Shown: positions 45,108 to 53,984 of the stretch, in pieces
How positions within the stretch are numbered: position 1 is the stretch's first letter
Layout of the letters: each line of letters starts with the position of its first letter
Source of the DNA: Kitasatospora sp. NBC_00240
GTDB taxonomy: Bacteria; Actinomycetota; Actinomycetes; Streptomycetales; Streptomycetaceae
Reading direction: 5' to 3'
DNA: 64,000 nucleotides
Assembly: GCF_026342405.1 (NCBI RefSeq)
Contig: NZ_JAPEMU010000001.1
Location: forward strand, 1,488,001-1,552,000
Position numbers and translations under genes: made by a program
Notes under the pieces: model-generated
The model's database searches: none
The model's input: only the letters and a program-made list of their open reading frames with translations
What the model was told of the DNA's origin: nothing

Positions 45108-46102
45108 CGCTGCCACGGCACGCGCTCGGACACAGTGCGGTCCGGGTCAGCGAGCTCGCCTTCGGCGCCGCCGGCATCGGCAACCTGTTCGCCCCGGTGA
45201 GCGACCCCCAGGCCGAGCAGGCCGTCGCCGCCGCCTGGGAGTCGGGCGTCCGGTACTTCGACACCGCCCCGCACTACGGGCTCGGCCTGTCCGAGCGCAG
45301 GCTCGGCGCAGCTCTGCGGGGCCTGCCGAGGGACGAGTACGTTCTGTCCACCAAGGTCGGCCGGCTGCTGGAGCCGGCCGACCTTGGCGGCGGGGACGAC
45401 CTTGCCAGCGGCTTCGCCGTGCCCGCCACCCACCGCCGCGTCTGGGACTTCAGCGCCGAAGGAGTCCGCCGCTCCATCGAGGACAGCCTCGGTCGGCTCG
45501 GCCTCGACCGGATCGACATCGCCTACCTGCACGACCCCGACGAACACGCCGGCCAGGCCCTCGACCAGGCTTATCCGGAGCTGGAACGCCTGCGCGCCGA
45601 AGGCGTGCTCGGCGCGATCGGGGTCGGCATGAACCAGGCCGAACTCCCCGCCCGGTTCATCCGCGAGACCGACATCGACGCCGTGCTGCTGGCCGGCCGC
45701 TACAGCCTGCTCGACCAGCGCGGCCTCGACGAACTCCTGCCCCTCGCCGAGCGTCACGACGTCGGTGTCGTCATCGGCGGCGTCTTCAACTCCGGCCTGC
45801 TCGCCGACCCGCACCCGGGCGCCACCTTCGACTACCGCGCCGCGCCCAGCGACCTGCTGGCACGGGCGCTCGACCTCAAGACCGTCTGCGAACAGCACGG
45901 CGTTCCGCTGCGCGCCGCCGCCCTGCGCTTCCCGTTCGGACACCCGGCGGTGGCGAGCGTCCTGGTCGGCACCCGCAGCGCCGCCGAGGCCCGGGACGCC
46001 GCCGCGATGCTGCGGCGCCCCGTCCCGGCCACCCTGTGGAGCGTGCTCAAGGAACGCGGACTGCTGCCCACCGCCGTGCCGACCCCCCGGGAGGCGGACT
46101 GA
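45104..46102 (+). CDS. Aldo/keto reductase, probable L-fucose 1-dehydrogenase
   Basis: A 332-residue aldo/keto reductase-fold enzyme. The catalytic tetrad can be read: Asp and Tyr in FDTAPHYGLG near 47-56, Lys in LSTKVG near 83, and His in IAYLHDPDEH near 146. The LGLSERRLGAALRG block and overall form match D-threo-aldose (L-fucose) 1-dehydrogenases, which oxidise L-fucose to L-fucono-lactone with NAD(P). The C-terminal VLVGTRSAAEARD binds the cofactor phosphate region. GTG 45104 overlaps the SDR stop (GTGA), with GGAGG ahead. It would supply the substrate of the lactonase later in the operon. Confidence 0.85.
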   Translation: MTLPRHALGHSAVRVSELAFGAAGIGNLFAPVSDPQAEQAVAAAWESGVRYFDTAPHYGLGLSERRLGAALRGLPRDEYVLSTKVGRLLEPADLGGGDDLASGFAVPATHRRVWDFSAEGVRRSIEDSLGRLGLDRIDIAYLHDPDEHAGQALDQAYPELERLRAEGVLGAIGVGMNQAELPARFIRETDIDAVLLAGRYSLLDQRGLDELLPLAERHDVGVVIGGVFNSGLLADPHPGATFDYRAAPSDLLARALDLKTVCEQHGVPLRAAALRFPFGHPAVASVLVGTRSAAEARDAAAMLRRPVPATLWSVLKERGLLPTAVPTPREAD

Positions 46103-46839
46103 TGCGCATCGCCCTCTTCATCACCTGCTTCAACGACACTCTCTACCCCGACACCGGCCGGGCCGTGGTCACCGTCCTGGAGCGCCTCGGCCACACGGTG
46201 GAGTTCCCCCAGGAACAGACCTGCTGCGGGCAGATGCACTTCAACACCGGCTACCGCCCCGACGCCGTCCCCCTGGTCGCCCGCTTCGCGCGGACCTTCG
46301 CCGGATTCGACGCCGTGGTCACCCCCTCCGCCTCCTGCGCCGGCATGGTCCGCGAGAACCACCCCGTACTGGCCGCCCGGTACGGGCACGCCGGACTCCA
46401 GCGGCAGGTCGCCGACCTGGTGCCGCGGGTGTACGAGTTCACCGAGTTCCTCACCGACGTCCTCGGCGCCACCGACGTCGGCGCCCGCTTCCCGCATCGC
46501 GTCGCCTACCACCCCACCTGCCACTCCCTGCGCGGACTGCGCCTGGGCGACCGGCCGCTGCGGCTGCTGCGCGGGGTCCGGGACCTTGACCTGGTCGACC
46601 TCCCCGCGGCCGACTCCTGCTGCGGCTTCGGCGGCACCTTCGCCGTCAAGAACGCCGACACCTCGGCCGCCATGCTCGCCGACAAGGCGGACGGCGTCCT
46701 GGCCACCGGGGCCGAGGTACTGTGCGCCGCGGACAACTCGTGCCTGATGCACATCGGCGGAGGCCTGTCGCGGCAGGGCGCCGCCGTGCGGACCATGCAC
46801 CTGGCCGAGATCCTCGCCGCCACGGAAGGGACCCCGTGA
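46102..46839 (+). CDS. lutA: L-lactate utilisation protein LutA (CCG-domain subunit)
   Basis: A 245-residue protein with two CCG domains. The first has EQTCCGQMHFNTG near 38-50 and PSASCAGMVRENHP. The second has HPTCHSLRGL near 137 and DSCCGFGGTFAVKN near 172-185. These cysteines bind iron-sulfur clusters in the LutABC lactate dehydrogenase complex. ATG 46102 shares a base with the aldo/keto reductase stop (TGATG), with GGGAGG ahead. In this operon lactate is a product of the fucose hydrolase, so the complex is placed where its substrate is made. Confidence 0.92.
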   Translation: MRIALFITCFNDTLYPDTGRAVVTVLERLGHTVEFPQEQTCCGQMHFNTGYRPDAVPLVARFARTFAGFDAVVTPSASCAGMVRENHPVLAARYGHAGLQRQVADLVPRVYEFTEFLTDVLGATDVGARFPHRVAYHPTCHSLRGLRLGDRPLRLLRGVRDLDLVDLPAADSCCGFGGTFAVKNADTSAAMLADKADGVLATGAEVLCAADNSCLMHIGGGLSRQGAAVRTMHLAEILAATEGTP

Positions 46840-48323
46840 TGACCGCCCGCGACCCCGCACCCGCCCCCGGCAGCCGCGGCGTGGTCTGGCTCGGCGCACC
46901 GTCCTTCCCCGACGCCGCCCGCATCGCCCTCGGCGACACCCGGCTGCGCGCCAACCTGAAGCGGGCCACCGCCACCATCCGCGACAAGCGGGTCGCCGTA
47001 GCCTCCGAGCTGGACGACTGGGAGGACCTGCGCGACGCCGCCGCCGCGATCAAGAACCGCACGGCACGCCATCTCGACCACTACCTCGTGCGCCTGGAGG
47101 AGTCCGTCACCGCGGCCGGCGGCACCGTGCACTGGGCCTGCGACGCCGCCGAGGCCAACCGCATCGTCACCGCGCTCGTCCAGGCCACCGGCGAGCGCGA
47201 GGTCGTGAAGGTCAAGTCGATGGCGACCCAGGAGATCGGCCTCAACGAACACCTGGCCGACGCCGGGATCACCGCCTACGAGACGGACCTCGCCGAGCTC
47301 ATCGTCCAGCTCGGCGACGACCGTCCGTCCCACATCCTCGTCCCGGCGATCCACAAGAACCGCACCGAGATCCGCGACCTGTTCACCGCCGAGATGGGCC
47401 GCTGGGGGCAGCCCGCCCCGGAGAACCTCGGCGACGACCCCCGCGAACTCGCCGAGGCCGCCCGCCGTCACCTGCGGGAGAAGTTCCTCACCGCCAAGGT
47501 GGCCGTCTCCGGCGCCAACTTCGCCGTCGCCGACACCGGGACCGTCGTCGTGGTGGAGTCCGAGGGCAACGGGCGGATGTGCCTGACCCTGCCCGAGACC
47601 CTGATCACCGTCATGGGTATCGAGAAGGTGATCCCCACCTGGTCGGACCTGGAGGTCTTCCTGCAGTTGCTGCCCCGCTCCTCCACCGGCGAGCGGATGA
47701 ACCCCTACACCTCCACCTGGACCGGCACCACCGACGGCGACGGCCCCACCGAGTTCCACCTGGTACTGCTCGACAACGGCCGCACCGACACCCTCGCCGA
47801 CGAGGTCGGCCGCCAGGCCCTCGCCTGCATCCGCTGCTCGGCCTGCCTCAACGTCTGCCCCGTCTTCGAACGCACCGGCGGCCACGCCTACGGCTCCGTC
47901 TACCCCGGGCCGATCGGTGCCGTGCTCACCCCCCAGCTGGTCGGCATCGAGCAGGCCGCCTCGCTGCCGTTCGCCTCCACCCTGTGCGGCGCCTGCTACG
48001 ACGCCTGCCCCGTGAAGATCAACATCCCGGAGGTGCTCGCCCACCTGCGGGCCGAGGCCGTCGAAGCCAAGCGCACGGCCAACCGCCTGCCCACAGCGGA
48101 GGCGGTGGCGATGAAGGCCGCCGGCAAGGTCCTCGACTCCCCGCGTCTGCTCGCCGCGGCGCAGAAGGCCGCCGCGCTCGGCGGCCGCGCGGTTGCCAGG
48201 GACGGACGGATCGGCCGGCTTCCCGGCCCGCTGCGCGGCTGGTCCGACACCCGCGACACGCCGGCGCCACCGGTCGAGTCCTTCCGCACCTGGTGGCGCA
48301 AGAACAAGGAGGGGGAACGATGA
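46839..48323 (+). CDS. lutB: L-lactate utilisation iron-sulfur protein LutB
   Basis: A 494-residue LutB protein. The N-terminal two thirds is the LUD domain (VKVKSMATQEIGLNEHLADAGI, ETDLAELIVQLGDDRPSHI, AVSGANFAVADTGTVVVVESEGNGR). Two 4Fe-4S motifs follow: CIRCSACLNVCP near 330 and CGACYDACP near 384. It passes electrons within the LutABC L-lactate dehydrogenase. The start is ATG 46839, overlapping the lutA stop; GTG 46836 is an alternative. GGAAGG lies ahead of both. It overlaps lutC by four bases. Confidence 0.93.
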   Translation: MTARDPAPAPGSRGVVWLGAPSFPDAARIALGDTRLRANLKRATATIRDKRVAVASELDDWEDLRDAAAAIKNRTARHLDHYLVRLEESVTAAGGTVHWACDAAEANRIVTALVQATGEREVVKVKSMATQEIGLNEHLADAGITAYETDLAELIVQLGDDRPSHILVPAIHKNRTEIRDLFTAEMGRWGQPAPENLGDDPRELAEAARRHLREKFLTAKVAVSGANFAVADTGTVVVVESEGNGRMCLTLPETLITVMGIEKVIPTWSDLEVFLQLLPRSSTGERMNPYTSTWTGTTDGDGPTEFHLVLLDNGRTDTLADEVGRQALACIRCSACLNVCPVFERTGGHAYGSVYPGPIGAVLTPQLVGIEQAASLPFASTLCGACYDACPVKINIPEVLAHLRAEAVEAKRTANRLPTAEAVAMKAAGKVLDSPRLLAAAQKAAALGGRAVARDGRIGRLPGPLRGWSDTRDTPAPPVESFRTWWRKNKEGER

Positions 48324-48970
48324 ACAGCCGAGACGCCATCCTCGGGCGCATCCGCACCGCCCTCGCCGACGTCCCGGCCGGCGAGCAGCCGCACGACGTA
48401 CCCGTGCCGAGGCACTACCGCCGGAGCCACGCGGAACCGGGCGAGGACACCGTCGCCCTGTTCGCCGAACGGGTCGCCGACTACCGCGCCACCGTCACCC
48501 GCACCGACCGGGCCGGCCTGAGCGCCGCCATCGCCGCAGCGCTCACTCTGCGCGGCGTCGAACAGCTGGCCCTGCCCGGTGGCTTCCCCGTCGAACTGCT
48601 GCCGGCCGGCCGGTGGCAGTGGCACACGGAACCACTCGACATCCCCGGCCTGGACGCTCTGGACGGCGCGCTCACCCTCGCCGCCGCGGGCATCGCCGTC
48701 ACCGGCACCCTCGTGCTCGACACCGGCCCGGGCCAAGGCCGGCGCGCCCTGACCCTCGTCCCGGACTACCATCTGTGCGTCGTCCGTGCCGACCGGATCG
48801 CCGCCGACGTCCCCGAAGCCCTCGCCCGCCTCGACCCCACCCTGCCGCTGACCTTCGTCTCGGGGCCGTCCGCGACCAGCGACATCGAACTCGACCGGGT
48901 CGAGGGCGTACACGGCCCCCGCACCCTGGACGTCATCATCGTCGACCCCGCCCTTCCGGAGCAGCCATGA
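48320..48970 (+). CDS. lutC: L-lactate utilisation protein LutC (LUD domain)
   Basis: A 216-residue LUD-domain protein, the third part of the LutABC lactate oxidation complex. It shows an N-terminal helix (SRDAILGRIRTALAD), a central IPGLDALDGALTLAAAGIAVTGT in the usual LUD position, and the conserved end FVSGPSATSDIELDRVEGVHGPRTLDVI. ATG 48320 overlaps the lutB stop (ATGA), and its own stop overlaps the mutarotase gene. All three Lut genes are present, complete and in order, so the module should be active. Confidence 0.92.
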   Translation: MNSRDAILGRIRTALADVPAGEQPHDVPVPRHYRRSHAEPGEDTVALFAERVADYRATVTRTDRAGLSAAIAAALTLRGVEQLALPGGFPVELLPAGRWQWHTEPLDIPGLDALDGALTLAAAGIAVTGTLVLDTGPGQGRRALTLVPDYHLCVVRADRIAADVPEALARLDPTLPLTFVSGPSATSDIELDRVEGVHGPRTLDVIIVDPALPEQP

Positions 48971-49278
48971 GGATCGCCCTGCACACCCGCGTCCGGGAGG
49001 ACCGGATCGAGGAGTACGAGGCCGCCCACCGCGCGGTGCCGGCCGAACTGGCCGCCGCCATCGGGGCCGCCGGCGTCACCTCCTGGACCATCTGGCGCAG
49101 CGGCTGCGAGCTCTTCCATCTCCTGGAGTGCGAGGACTACGCCCGCCTGCTCGCAGAGCTGGAACACCTTCCGGTCAACATCACCTGGCAGGCCAGGATG
49201 GACGGACTCCTCGACGTCGTCCACGACTACTCCCAGGCGGGCGCCTCGGCGGGGCTTCCGGTGGTGTGGCAGCTGTGA
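48967..49278 (+). CDS. L-fucose/L-rhamnose mutarotase family protein (RhaM-like)
   Basis: A 103-residue protein of the RhaM (L-rhamnose mutarotase, DUF718) family. It has MRIALHTRVREDRIEEYEAAHRAVP at the N-terminus, with the typical His-Thr and the E-Y-x-x-x-H motif, the middle TIWRSGCELFHLLECEDY, and NITWQARMDGLLD. The family interconverts sugar anomers; in a fucose operon it should equilibrate alpha- and beta-L-fucose for the anomer-selective dehydrogenase. ATG 48967 overlaps the lutC stop, and its own stop overlaps the lactonase start. Confidence 0.85.
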   Translation: MRIALHTRVREDRIEEYEAAHRAVPAELAAAIGAAGVTSWTIWRSGCELFHLLECEDYARLLAELEHLPVNITWQARMDGLLDVVHDYSQAGASAGLPVVWQL

Positions 49279-50207
49279 CCGACCGGCTGATCATCGACTC
49301 GCACCACCACCTCTGGGACCTCGCGGTGCGCCCGCAGCCATGGATCACCGGCGAGGCCCTCGCACCGCTGGCCCGCTCCTTCTCCGCCGCCGACCTCGCC
49401 CCCGAGGCGGGCGCGGCCGGCGTGGTCGGTACCGTCGCCGTCCAGACCGTCTGCCTTCCGGAGGAAACACCCGAGCTGTTGGCCCTCGCAGCCGGCAGTG
49501 ACCTCGTCGCCGGGGTCGTCGGCTGGACCGACCTCACCGCGCCGGACGTCCGTGACGCCATCGCCGCGCTGCGTGGACAACCGGGCGGAAACCGGCTGGT
49601 GGGCATCCGGCACCAGGTCCAGGAAGAGCCCGACCCCGAGTGGCTGCTCCGTGCCGACGTACGCCGCGGGCTGCTCGCGGTGGCCGAGGCCGGCCTCGCC
49701 TACGATCTCGTCGTCCAGCCGCACCAGTTGCCCGCCGCCACGCTCGCCGCCGCCGGGCTCACGGGACTGACCTTCGTCCTCGACCACCTCGGCAAACCTC
49801 CGATCGCCACCGGCGCGCTCGAACCCTGGGCCGCCGACCTGCGCCGTCTCGCCGCCCTGCCCAACACCGTCTGCAAGCTCTCCGGCCTCGTCACCGAAGC
49901 CGCCCCCGGCACCTGGCGCACGCAGGACCTCAAGCCCTACGCCGACACGGTCCTCGATGCTTTCGGCCCGCGACGGCTGCTGTTCGGCTCCGACTGGCCG
50001 GTCTGCACGCTGGAGGCCGGCTACGGGGAGGTCGTCCGGATCGCCGACCACCTGACGGAGGGGCTGAGCCCCGCCGAGAAGCGGGCGCTCTTCCACCGCA
50101 ACGCGATCCGCGTCTACGGACTGGAGGAGACCGAACAGGCCGCCGGTACGGCGCTGATGCCCGCCGCCGGAGCGCGCGAGGCCGCCCCCGCCGGCGGAGG
50201 GGGATGA
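49275..50207 (+). CDS. L-fuconolactonase (amidohydrolase superfamily)
   Basis: A 310-residue amidohydrolase_2 family enzyme. The metal-site HxH is in DSHHHLWDLAVRP near 8-20, the barrel histidine in VLDHLGKPP near 170, and the catalytic aspartate in LLFGSDWPVC near 236-245. This type hydrolyses L-fucono-1,5-lactone to L-fuconate, linking the dehydrogenase to the dehydratase. GTG 49275 overlaps the mutarotase stop (GTGA). The final 20 residues are Ala/Gly-rich. The stop overlaps a possible ATG (50204) of the FadR gene, so the operon may continue. Confidence 0.88.
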   Translation: MTDRLIIDSHHHLWDLAVRPQPWITGEALAPLARSFSAADLAPEAGAAGVVGTVAVQTVCLPEETPELLALAAGSDLVAGVVGWTDLTAPDVRDAIAALRGQPGGNRLVGIRHQVQEEPDPEWLLRADVRRGLLAVAEAGLAYDLVVQPHQLPAATLAAAGLTGLTFVLDHLGKPPIATGALEPWAADLRRLAALPNTVCKLSGLVTEAAPGTWRTQDLKPYADTVLDAFGPRRLLFGSDWPVCTLEAGYGEVVRIADHLTEGLSPAEKRALFHRNAIRVYGLEETEQAAGTALMPAAGAREAAPAGGGG

Positions 50208-50233
50208 CACCTCCGAGCGAGCCAGGCGCGGGC

Positions 50234-50253
50234 TATGCTGAAGAGATCGGATC
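50234..50253 (+). promoter_or_regulatory. Internal promoter-like box and GATCGGATC operator before fadR copy 2
   Basis: TATGCT (50234-50239) resembles a -10 box. It is followed by the odd palindrome GATC-G-GATC (50245-50253), which shares the ATCGGAT core with the divergent-promoter operators. This suggests autoregulation. Confidence 0.45.
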
Positions 50254-50254
50254 A

Positions 50255-51001
50255 ATGAAGGGTGGAGCATTGCCAGTCACCGACGAGGCGATCGAGAAGA
50301 TCAAGGCCATGATCGTCAGCGGTGAGCTCCGACCCGGCTCAAGGCTTCCCAAGGAGTCCGACCTCGCGGAGCGGCTCGGCCTGTCGCGCAACTCCCTGCG
50401 CGAGGCGGTGAAGGCACTCTCGATCATCCGGGTCCTGGACGTCCGCCAGGGCGACGGCACCTATGTGACCAGCCTGGAACCGAACCTGCTCCTGGACGCG
50501 CTGGCCTTCGTGGTCGACTTCCACCAGGACAACACCGTCCTGGAGTTCTTGGAGGTTCGCCGCATCATGGAGCCCGCTGCGGCGGCCATGGCCGCGCGCG
50601 CCATGTCCGACGAGGACATCGCCGCCCTGCGACAGGTGCTCGACAGTCTCAGCGACGACCCTTCCCTGGAAGAGCTGATCGACAACGATCTCGTGTTCCA
50701 CCGGGGGATCGCCGCCGGCTCGGGCAACACCGTGCTCTGCTCGCTGATCGAGGGACTCTCCGGCCCGACCGCACGAGCCCGTATCTGGCGCGGGCTCACC
50801 GAGGAGGGCGCCGTCGAGCGGACCCGGCTGCAGCACCGCGCCATCTTCGAGGCCATCGCCGGCCGCAACCCCCAGCTCGCGCACGCGTGGGCGACCGTCC
50901 ATGTGGCAGGGGTCGAGCAGTGGCTGCGCAACACCCTCGGGGCCGCTGGGCCCCTGCCGGCCGACGGTTTCCAGAGCCGCTGGACCACCGCCGCTCCGTG
51001 A
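50255..51001 (+). CDS. FadR/GntR-family regulator (copy 2)
   Basis: A 248-residue FadR-type regulator. The winged helix (EAIEKIKAMIVSGELRPGSRLP, LAERLGLSRNSLREAVKAL, RQGDGTYVTS) is followed by the FCD domain with LIDNDLVFHRGIAAGSGN and RLQHRAIFEAI as metal/ligand positions. ATG 50255 is used. An in-frame ATG at 50204 overlaps the lactonase stop and would give 17 more residues; TTG 50270, aligned with the start of copy 1, is also possible. It closes the catabolic operon and is the best candidate for the regulator that reads the CATCSGATG sites. Copy 1 is at 37112-37837. Confidence 0.9.
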   Translation: MKGGALPVTDEAIEKIKAMIVSGELRPGSRLPKESDLAERLGLSRNSLREAVKALSIIRVLDVRQGDGTYVTSLEPNLLLDALAFVVDFHQDNTVLEFLEVRRIMEPAAAAMAARAMSDEDIAALRQVLDSLSDDPSLEELIDNDLVFHRGIAAGSGNTVLCSLIEGLSGPTARARIWRGLTEEGAVERTRLQHRAIFEAIAGRNPQLAHAWATVHVAGVEQWLRNTLGAAGPLPADGFQSRWTTAAP

Positions 51002-51220
51002 GCAGGATCGGCAGCACCGGGACGACGCCGACCCGGGCGACAGAGCTCGGTGAGCTCGCTGCCGCCGAACCCGACCGCCGCCCTCGGCCCACCGACCTGG
51101 TGGTCCTCGCCGAGGACGGGTGCGGCGCGGGGGCCGAGGGCCGCGGAGGGCCACGGCACTCGACCGCCGTCGCTGCCGCACGTCGGTCAGCAGACTCACG
51201 GCATGCGGTGGGTACCGCGG

Positions 51221-53974
51221 TCAGCGCCAGGTGGCTTCGCGCTGCGGGTTCCAGGTCGATGCGGTCAGGCCGGGGGTGGTGCCGGACGGCGGTGTGACGC
51301 CGTGGATCGCGGCGTCCCAGGCGGAGACTTGCAGGATCAGGTCGGCGCGTGCGGCGTCGTCGAGGTACTTCAGGTCGATCGTCCAGGTTTCACCGTGGTA
51401 GAGGTCGTTGGTGATCGGTGTTCCCGCACCGATCAGTGCCGCTTCGCCGCCTCGGTAGTCGAGCACCAGGCGGGCCTCGGCCAGACCGGCGACCGCCGTG
51501 GCGTTGCTGGTGATGCGCCACCGGCCCGAGCCGAGCGACGTGATCTGCGGAGCGGCCGGGGCGGCCGCGAGCTGGTAGGTGTAGCGAGTGAAGGGCCTGG
51601 CGGCCTGGGCCCCCTTCCATCCGGTGGCCGGTGCCAGGCCGGCCGCGGGGAAGATGTCGGCAGTGATCTTGCTGCCTGCCGCGGCGCTGAAGCGGACGGT
51701 CGGCCTGACTCCGGTCAGGTTGGCCGTGCCGGTGAGCACCAGGCGGTCGCGGCCGTTGAGCGGGGTGACCACCGCCCCCAGCGACTCGGTCTCGGTCAGC
51801 ACGATGATCCTGGCGGACGGGGTCGTGGCACCGGCCTTGCGCACGAGCAGCGAGGTGCGCTGCCCGGCCGGCAGGGTCGCGATGCGTTCGGAGCCGGTCA
51901 CCGTCTGGGTGACACTGCCCAGTTCGCTCGTGACCACGGTGGCGCTGTCGAAGGCGAGCGCGCGGTCCGTCCAGTCCGGGGCCCAGTAGACCCAGGTGGG
52001 GACGTCGTCACCGGCGAGCTTCGCCAGCGGTTCGACGGTGGCCCAGCGCAGGTCGACGCCGTTCAGGTCGGTCATGACGGGGAACACGTTGCAGCGGTCC
52101 GCCGGCATGGTCAGCGGAGCGGCGGGCAGGGTGACGGTGCCGCCGGCCGTGCTGACACGGATCTGGACGTCGGACCGGGTGGGCAGGGCCACGTTGCGCT
52201 GGGTGTTGTTGACGAAGGCGAAGCCGCGTCCGGCGGCGTCGAAGCGGCCGATGTAGCGCAGCCGGCGGGTCTGCGTGGGGTCGAGGATCTGTCCGGGATC
52301 ACGGCTGATCCGCGTCCTGACCAGTTCGGCGGCGCAGGTGGTGACGAAGGTGTGCAGGCGCCGGTAGTGCCGGTAGGAGTCCCTGGTGTGCCCGAACTCG
52401 CCCAGCGGGGCCTGGAAGTCGTAGGTGAGCGGCCAGTTCCCGTTCAGGCCCGGCATCTGGGTGCCACCGTGGAACATGTAGTAGCCCAGGTAGTTCGCGC
52501 CGCGCCCGACGCTGTCGTAGGCGTGCGCCGCCACGTACCTGCGCTCGACGAGGAAGCGGTCGTTGCCGCGCATCGGACTGCCCGTGCCGAGCTCGCAGAA
52601 CCCGCGCGGGTAGTCGAGCGTGTCGTAGGTCGCTCCGCCGATGTCGGTGTTCGCGGTCCACTCGTCGGTGCCGTAGATGAACCCGGACGTGGGATAGTCA
52701 CCCGCTCCGGACTCCCAGCCGTGGTAGGTGTAGGCACCCTGGAGGGGGATCGCGGTGTCCTTGTCGAACCGGGAGTTGGCGGTGACCGTGTAGTACGGCA
52801 CCACCATCCCGTGGGCGGTGCACATCTGCCGCAGGGTGGTGATGTGCGCGGGGTCGCCGGAGGCGAACTCGTTCTCCAGCTGGATGCCCACGATCGGCCC
52901 GCCGTCCTTGACCCACATTCCGCTGAGCTGGGCGGCGATCTGGGCGAAGTAGGCGTCGACCTTGGCCAGGTAGCCGGCGTCGTCGGAGCGTGCCCCGGAC
53001 AGCGCGAAGGCGGGGATCCCGCCGTCGGTGGCCTCGGCGTTGACGTACGGTCCCACCCGCAGCCAGACCAGCAGTCCCTGCCGCTGCGCGGCGGCCACGA
53101 AGGCCCGCAGGTCCTTGCGTCCCGTCCAGTCGAAGGTGCCCTCGGTCTGCTCGATGTGGTTCCAGAACACGTAGGTGGCCACGGTGTCCAGGCCCGCGGC
53201 GCGCATCTTGCCCAGCTCGCGCTCCCAGCGGCCGGCCGGATGGCGGACGGAGTGGAACTCACCGCTCACCGGGTACCAGGGTTTCCCGTCGCGGGACCAG
53301 CCGTTGCGAGTGACGCCGTAGGCGGTGCCGCCCGCGACGCCGCCGGCGTTGGCCAGGGGCGTGTCGGGCCGCGCCTCGACGGCCGTGGCGTCCAGCCGGT
53401 ACGGCTTCACCGCGAGCGTCCACAACTGGTCGGGGCCGCCGGTGTCGGAGCGGATCTCCATCGCGGCTCCGGGGGTGGTGGAGGAGCCCACGGCCGACAG
53501 CAGTTTGCCGCTGGCCCGGCCGACGATCTTCACCCGGCCCTGCCCGGCGTCGACCAGCTGCCACTGCTGGTTGGTGGCGCCGGTGGCGGGCCACTGGACC
53601 ACCCGGGCACCGTCGGAGGTCTGGCCGCCGGTCACGTCGAGCACCTTGCCCGACCCCATCGACATGATCGTCACCCAGCCGTCGGCCCCCTGGACGAGGA
53701 CCCACTCCTGGTTGACGGCGCCGGTCGCCGTCCACTGGATGATCTCCGCACCATCACTGCCGGAGCCGCCGTAGACATCGAGCAGGTAGCCGCTGTTGGT
53801 GTTCGTGAGGTTCACCGGCACTCCCGTACCGTTGGTCGCCGCGTAGGCCCGCGAAGGCCAGGCCAGACCGCCGAGTGCGGGACCGGCGGCGAGCGCCACC
53901 GCCCCCGCGCCCAGCAGCCGGATCACGCTGCGCCGCGGGACACCGGCGGGCCCGTTGCTCGTCTTGCTGTTCAT
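51221..53974 (-). CDS. Secreted GH35 beta-galactosidase-like enzyme with N-terminal ricin domain, Tat signal
   Basis: A 917-residue exported enzyme. Residues 1-45 are a twin-arginine signal (PRRSVIRLLGAGAVALA, cleavage after AYA). About 48-190 is a CBM13/ricin beta-trefoil with NQEWV, NQQWQ and DQLWT repeats. The GH35 barrel spans about 205-560: VSGEFHSVRHPAGRWERELG, VATYVFWNHIEQTEGTFDW, RVGPYVNAEATDGGIPAF, and the acid/base glutamate in GIQLENEF near 360. The later FCELGTG near 459 is a candidate nucleophile region. The NAEATDGG form differs from the usual CAEWNFGG, so specificity may be unusual. A beta-sandwich C-terminus follows. The start ATG 53974 has AGGAG ahead. It is last in the GH110-GH95-tatA series. 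Confidence 0.85.
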   Translation of the reverse strand: MNSKTSNGPAGVPRRSVIRLLGAGAVALAAGPALGGLAWPSRAYAATNGTGVPVNLTNTNSGYLLDVYGGSGSDGAEIIQWTATGAVNQEWVLVQGADGWVTIMSMGSGKVLDVTGGQTSDGARVVQWPATGATNQQWQLVDAGQGRVKIVGRASGKLLSAVGSSTTPGAAMEIRSDTGGPDQLWTLAVKPYRLDATAVEARPDTPLANAGGVAGGTAYGVTRNGWSRDGKPWYPVSGEFHSVRHPAGRWERELGKMRAAGLDTVATYVFWNHIEQTEGTFDWTGRKDLRAFVAAAQRQGLLVWLRVGPYVNAEATDGGIPAFALSGARSDDAGYLAKVDAYFAQIAAQLSGMWVKDGGPIVGIQLENEFASGDPAHITTLRQMCTAHGMVVPYYTVTANSRFDKDTAIPLQGAYTYHGWESGAGDYPTSGFIYGTDEWTANTDIGGATYDTLDYPRGFCELGTGSPMRGNDRFLVERRYVAAHAYDSVGRGANYLGYYMFHGGTQMPGLNGNWPLTYDFQAPLGEFGHTRDSYRHYRRLHTFVTTCAAELVRTRISRDPGQILDPTQTRRLRYIGRFDAAGRGFAFVNNTQRNVALPTRSDVQIRVSTAGGTVTLPAAPLTMPADRCNVFPVMTDLNGVDLRWATVEPLAKLAGDDVPTWVYWAPDWTDRALAFDSATVVTSELGSVTQTVTGSERIATLPAGQRTSLLVRKAGATTPSARIIVLTETESLGAVVTPLNGRDRLVLTGTANLTGVRPTVRFSAAAGSKITADIFPAAGLAPATGWKGAQAARPFTRYTYQLAAAPAAPQITSLGSGRWRITSNATAVAGLAEARLVLDYRGGEAALIGAGTPITNDLYHGETWTIDLKYLDDAARADLILQVSAWDAAIHGVTPPSGTTPGLTASTWNPQREATWR

Positions 53975-53984
53975 GTCGACTCCT

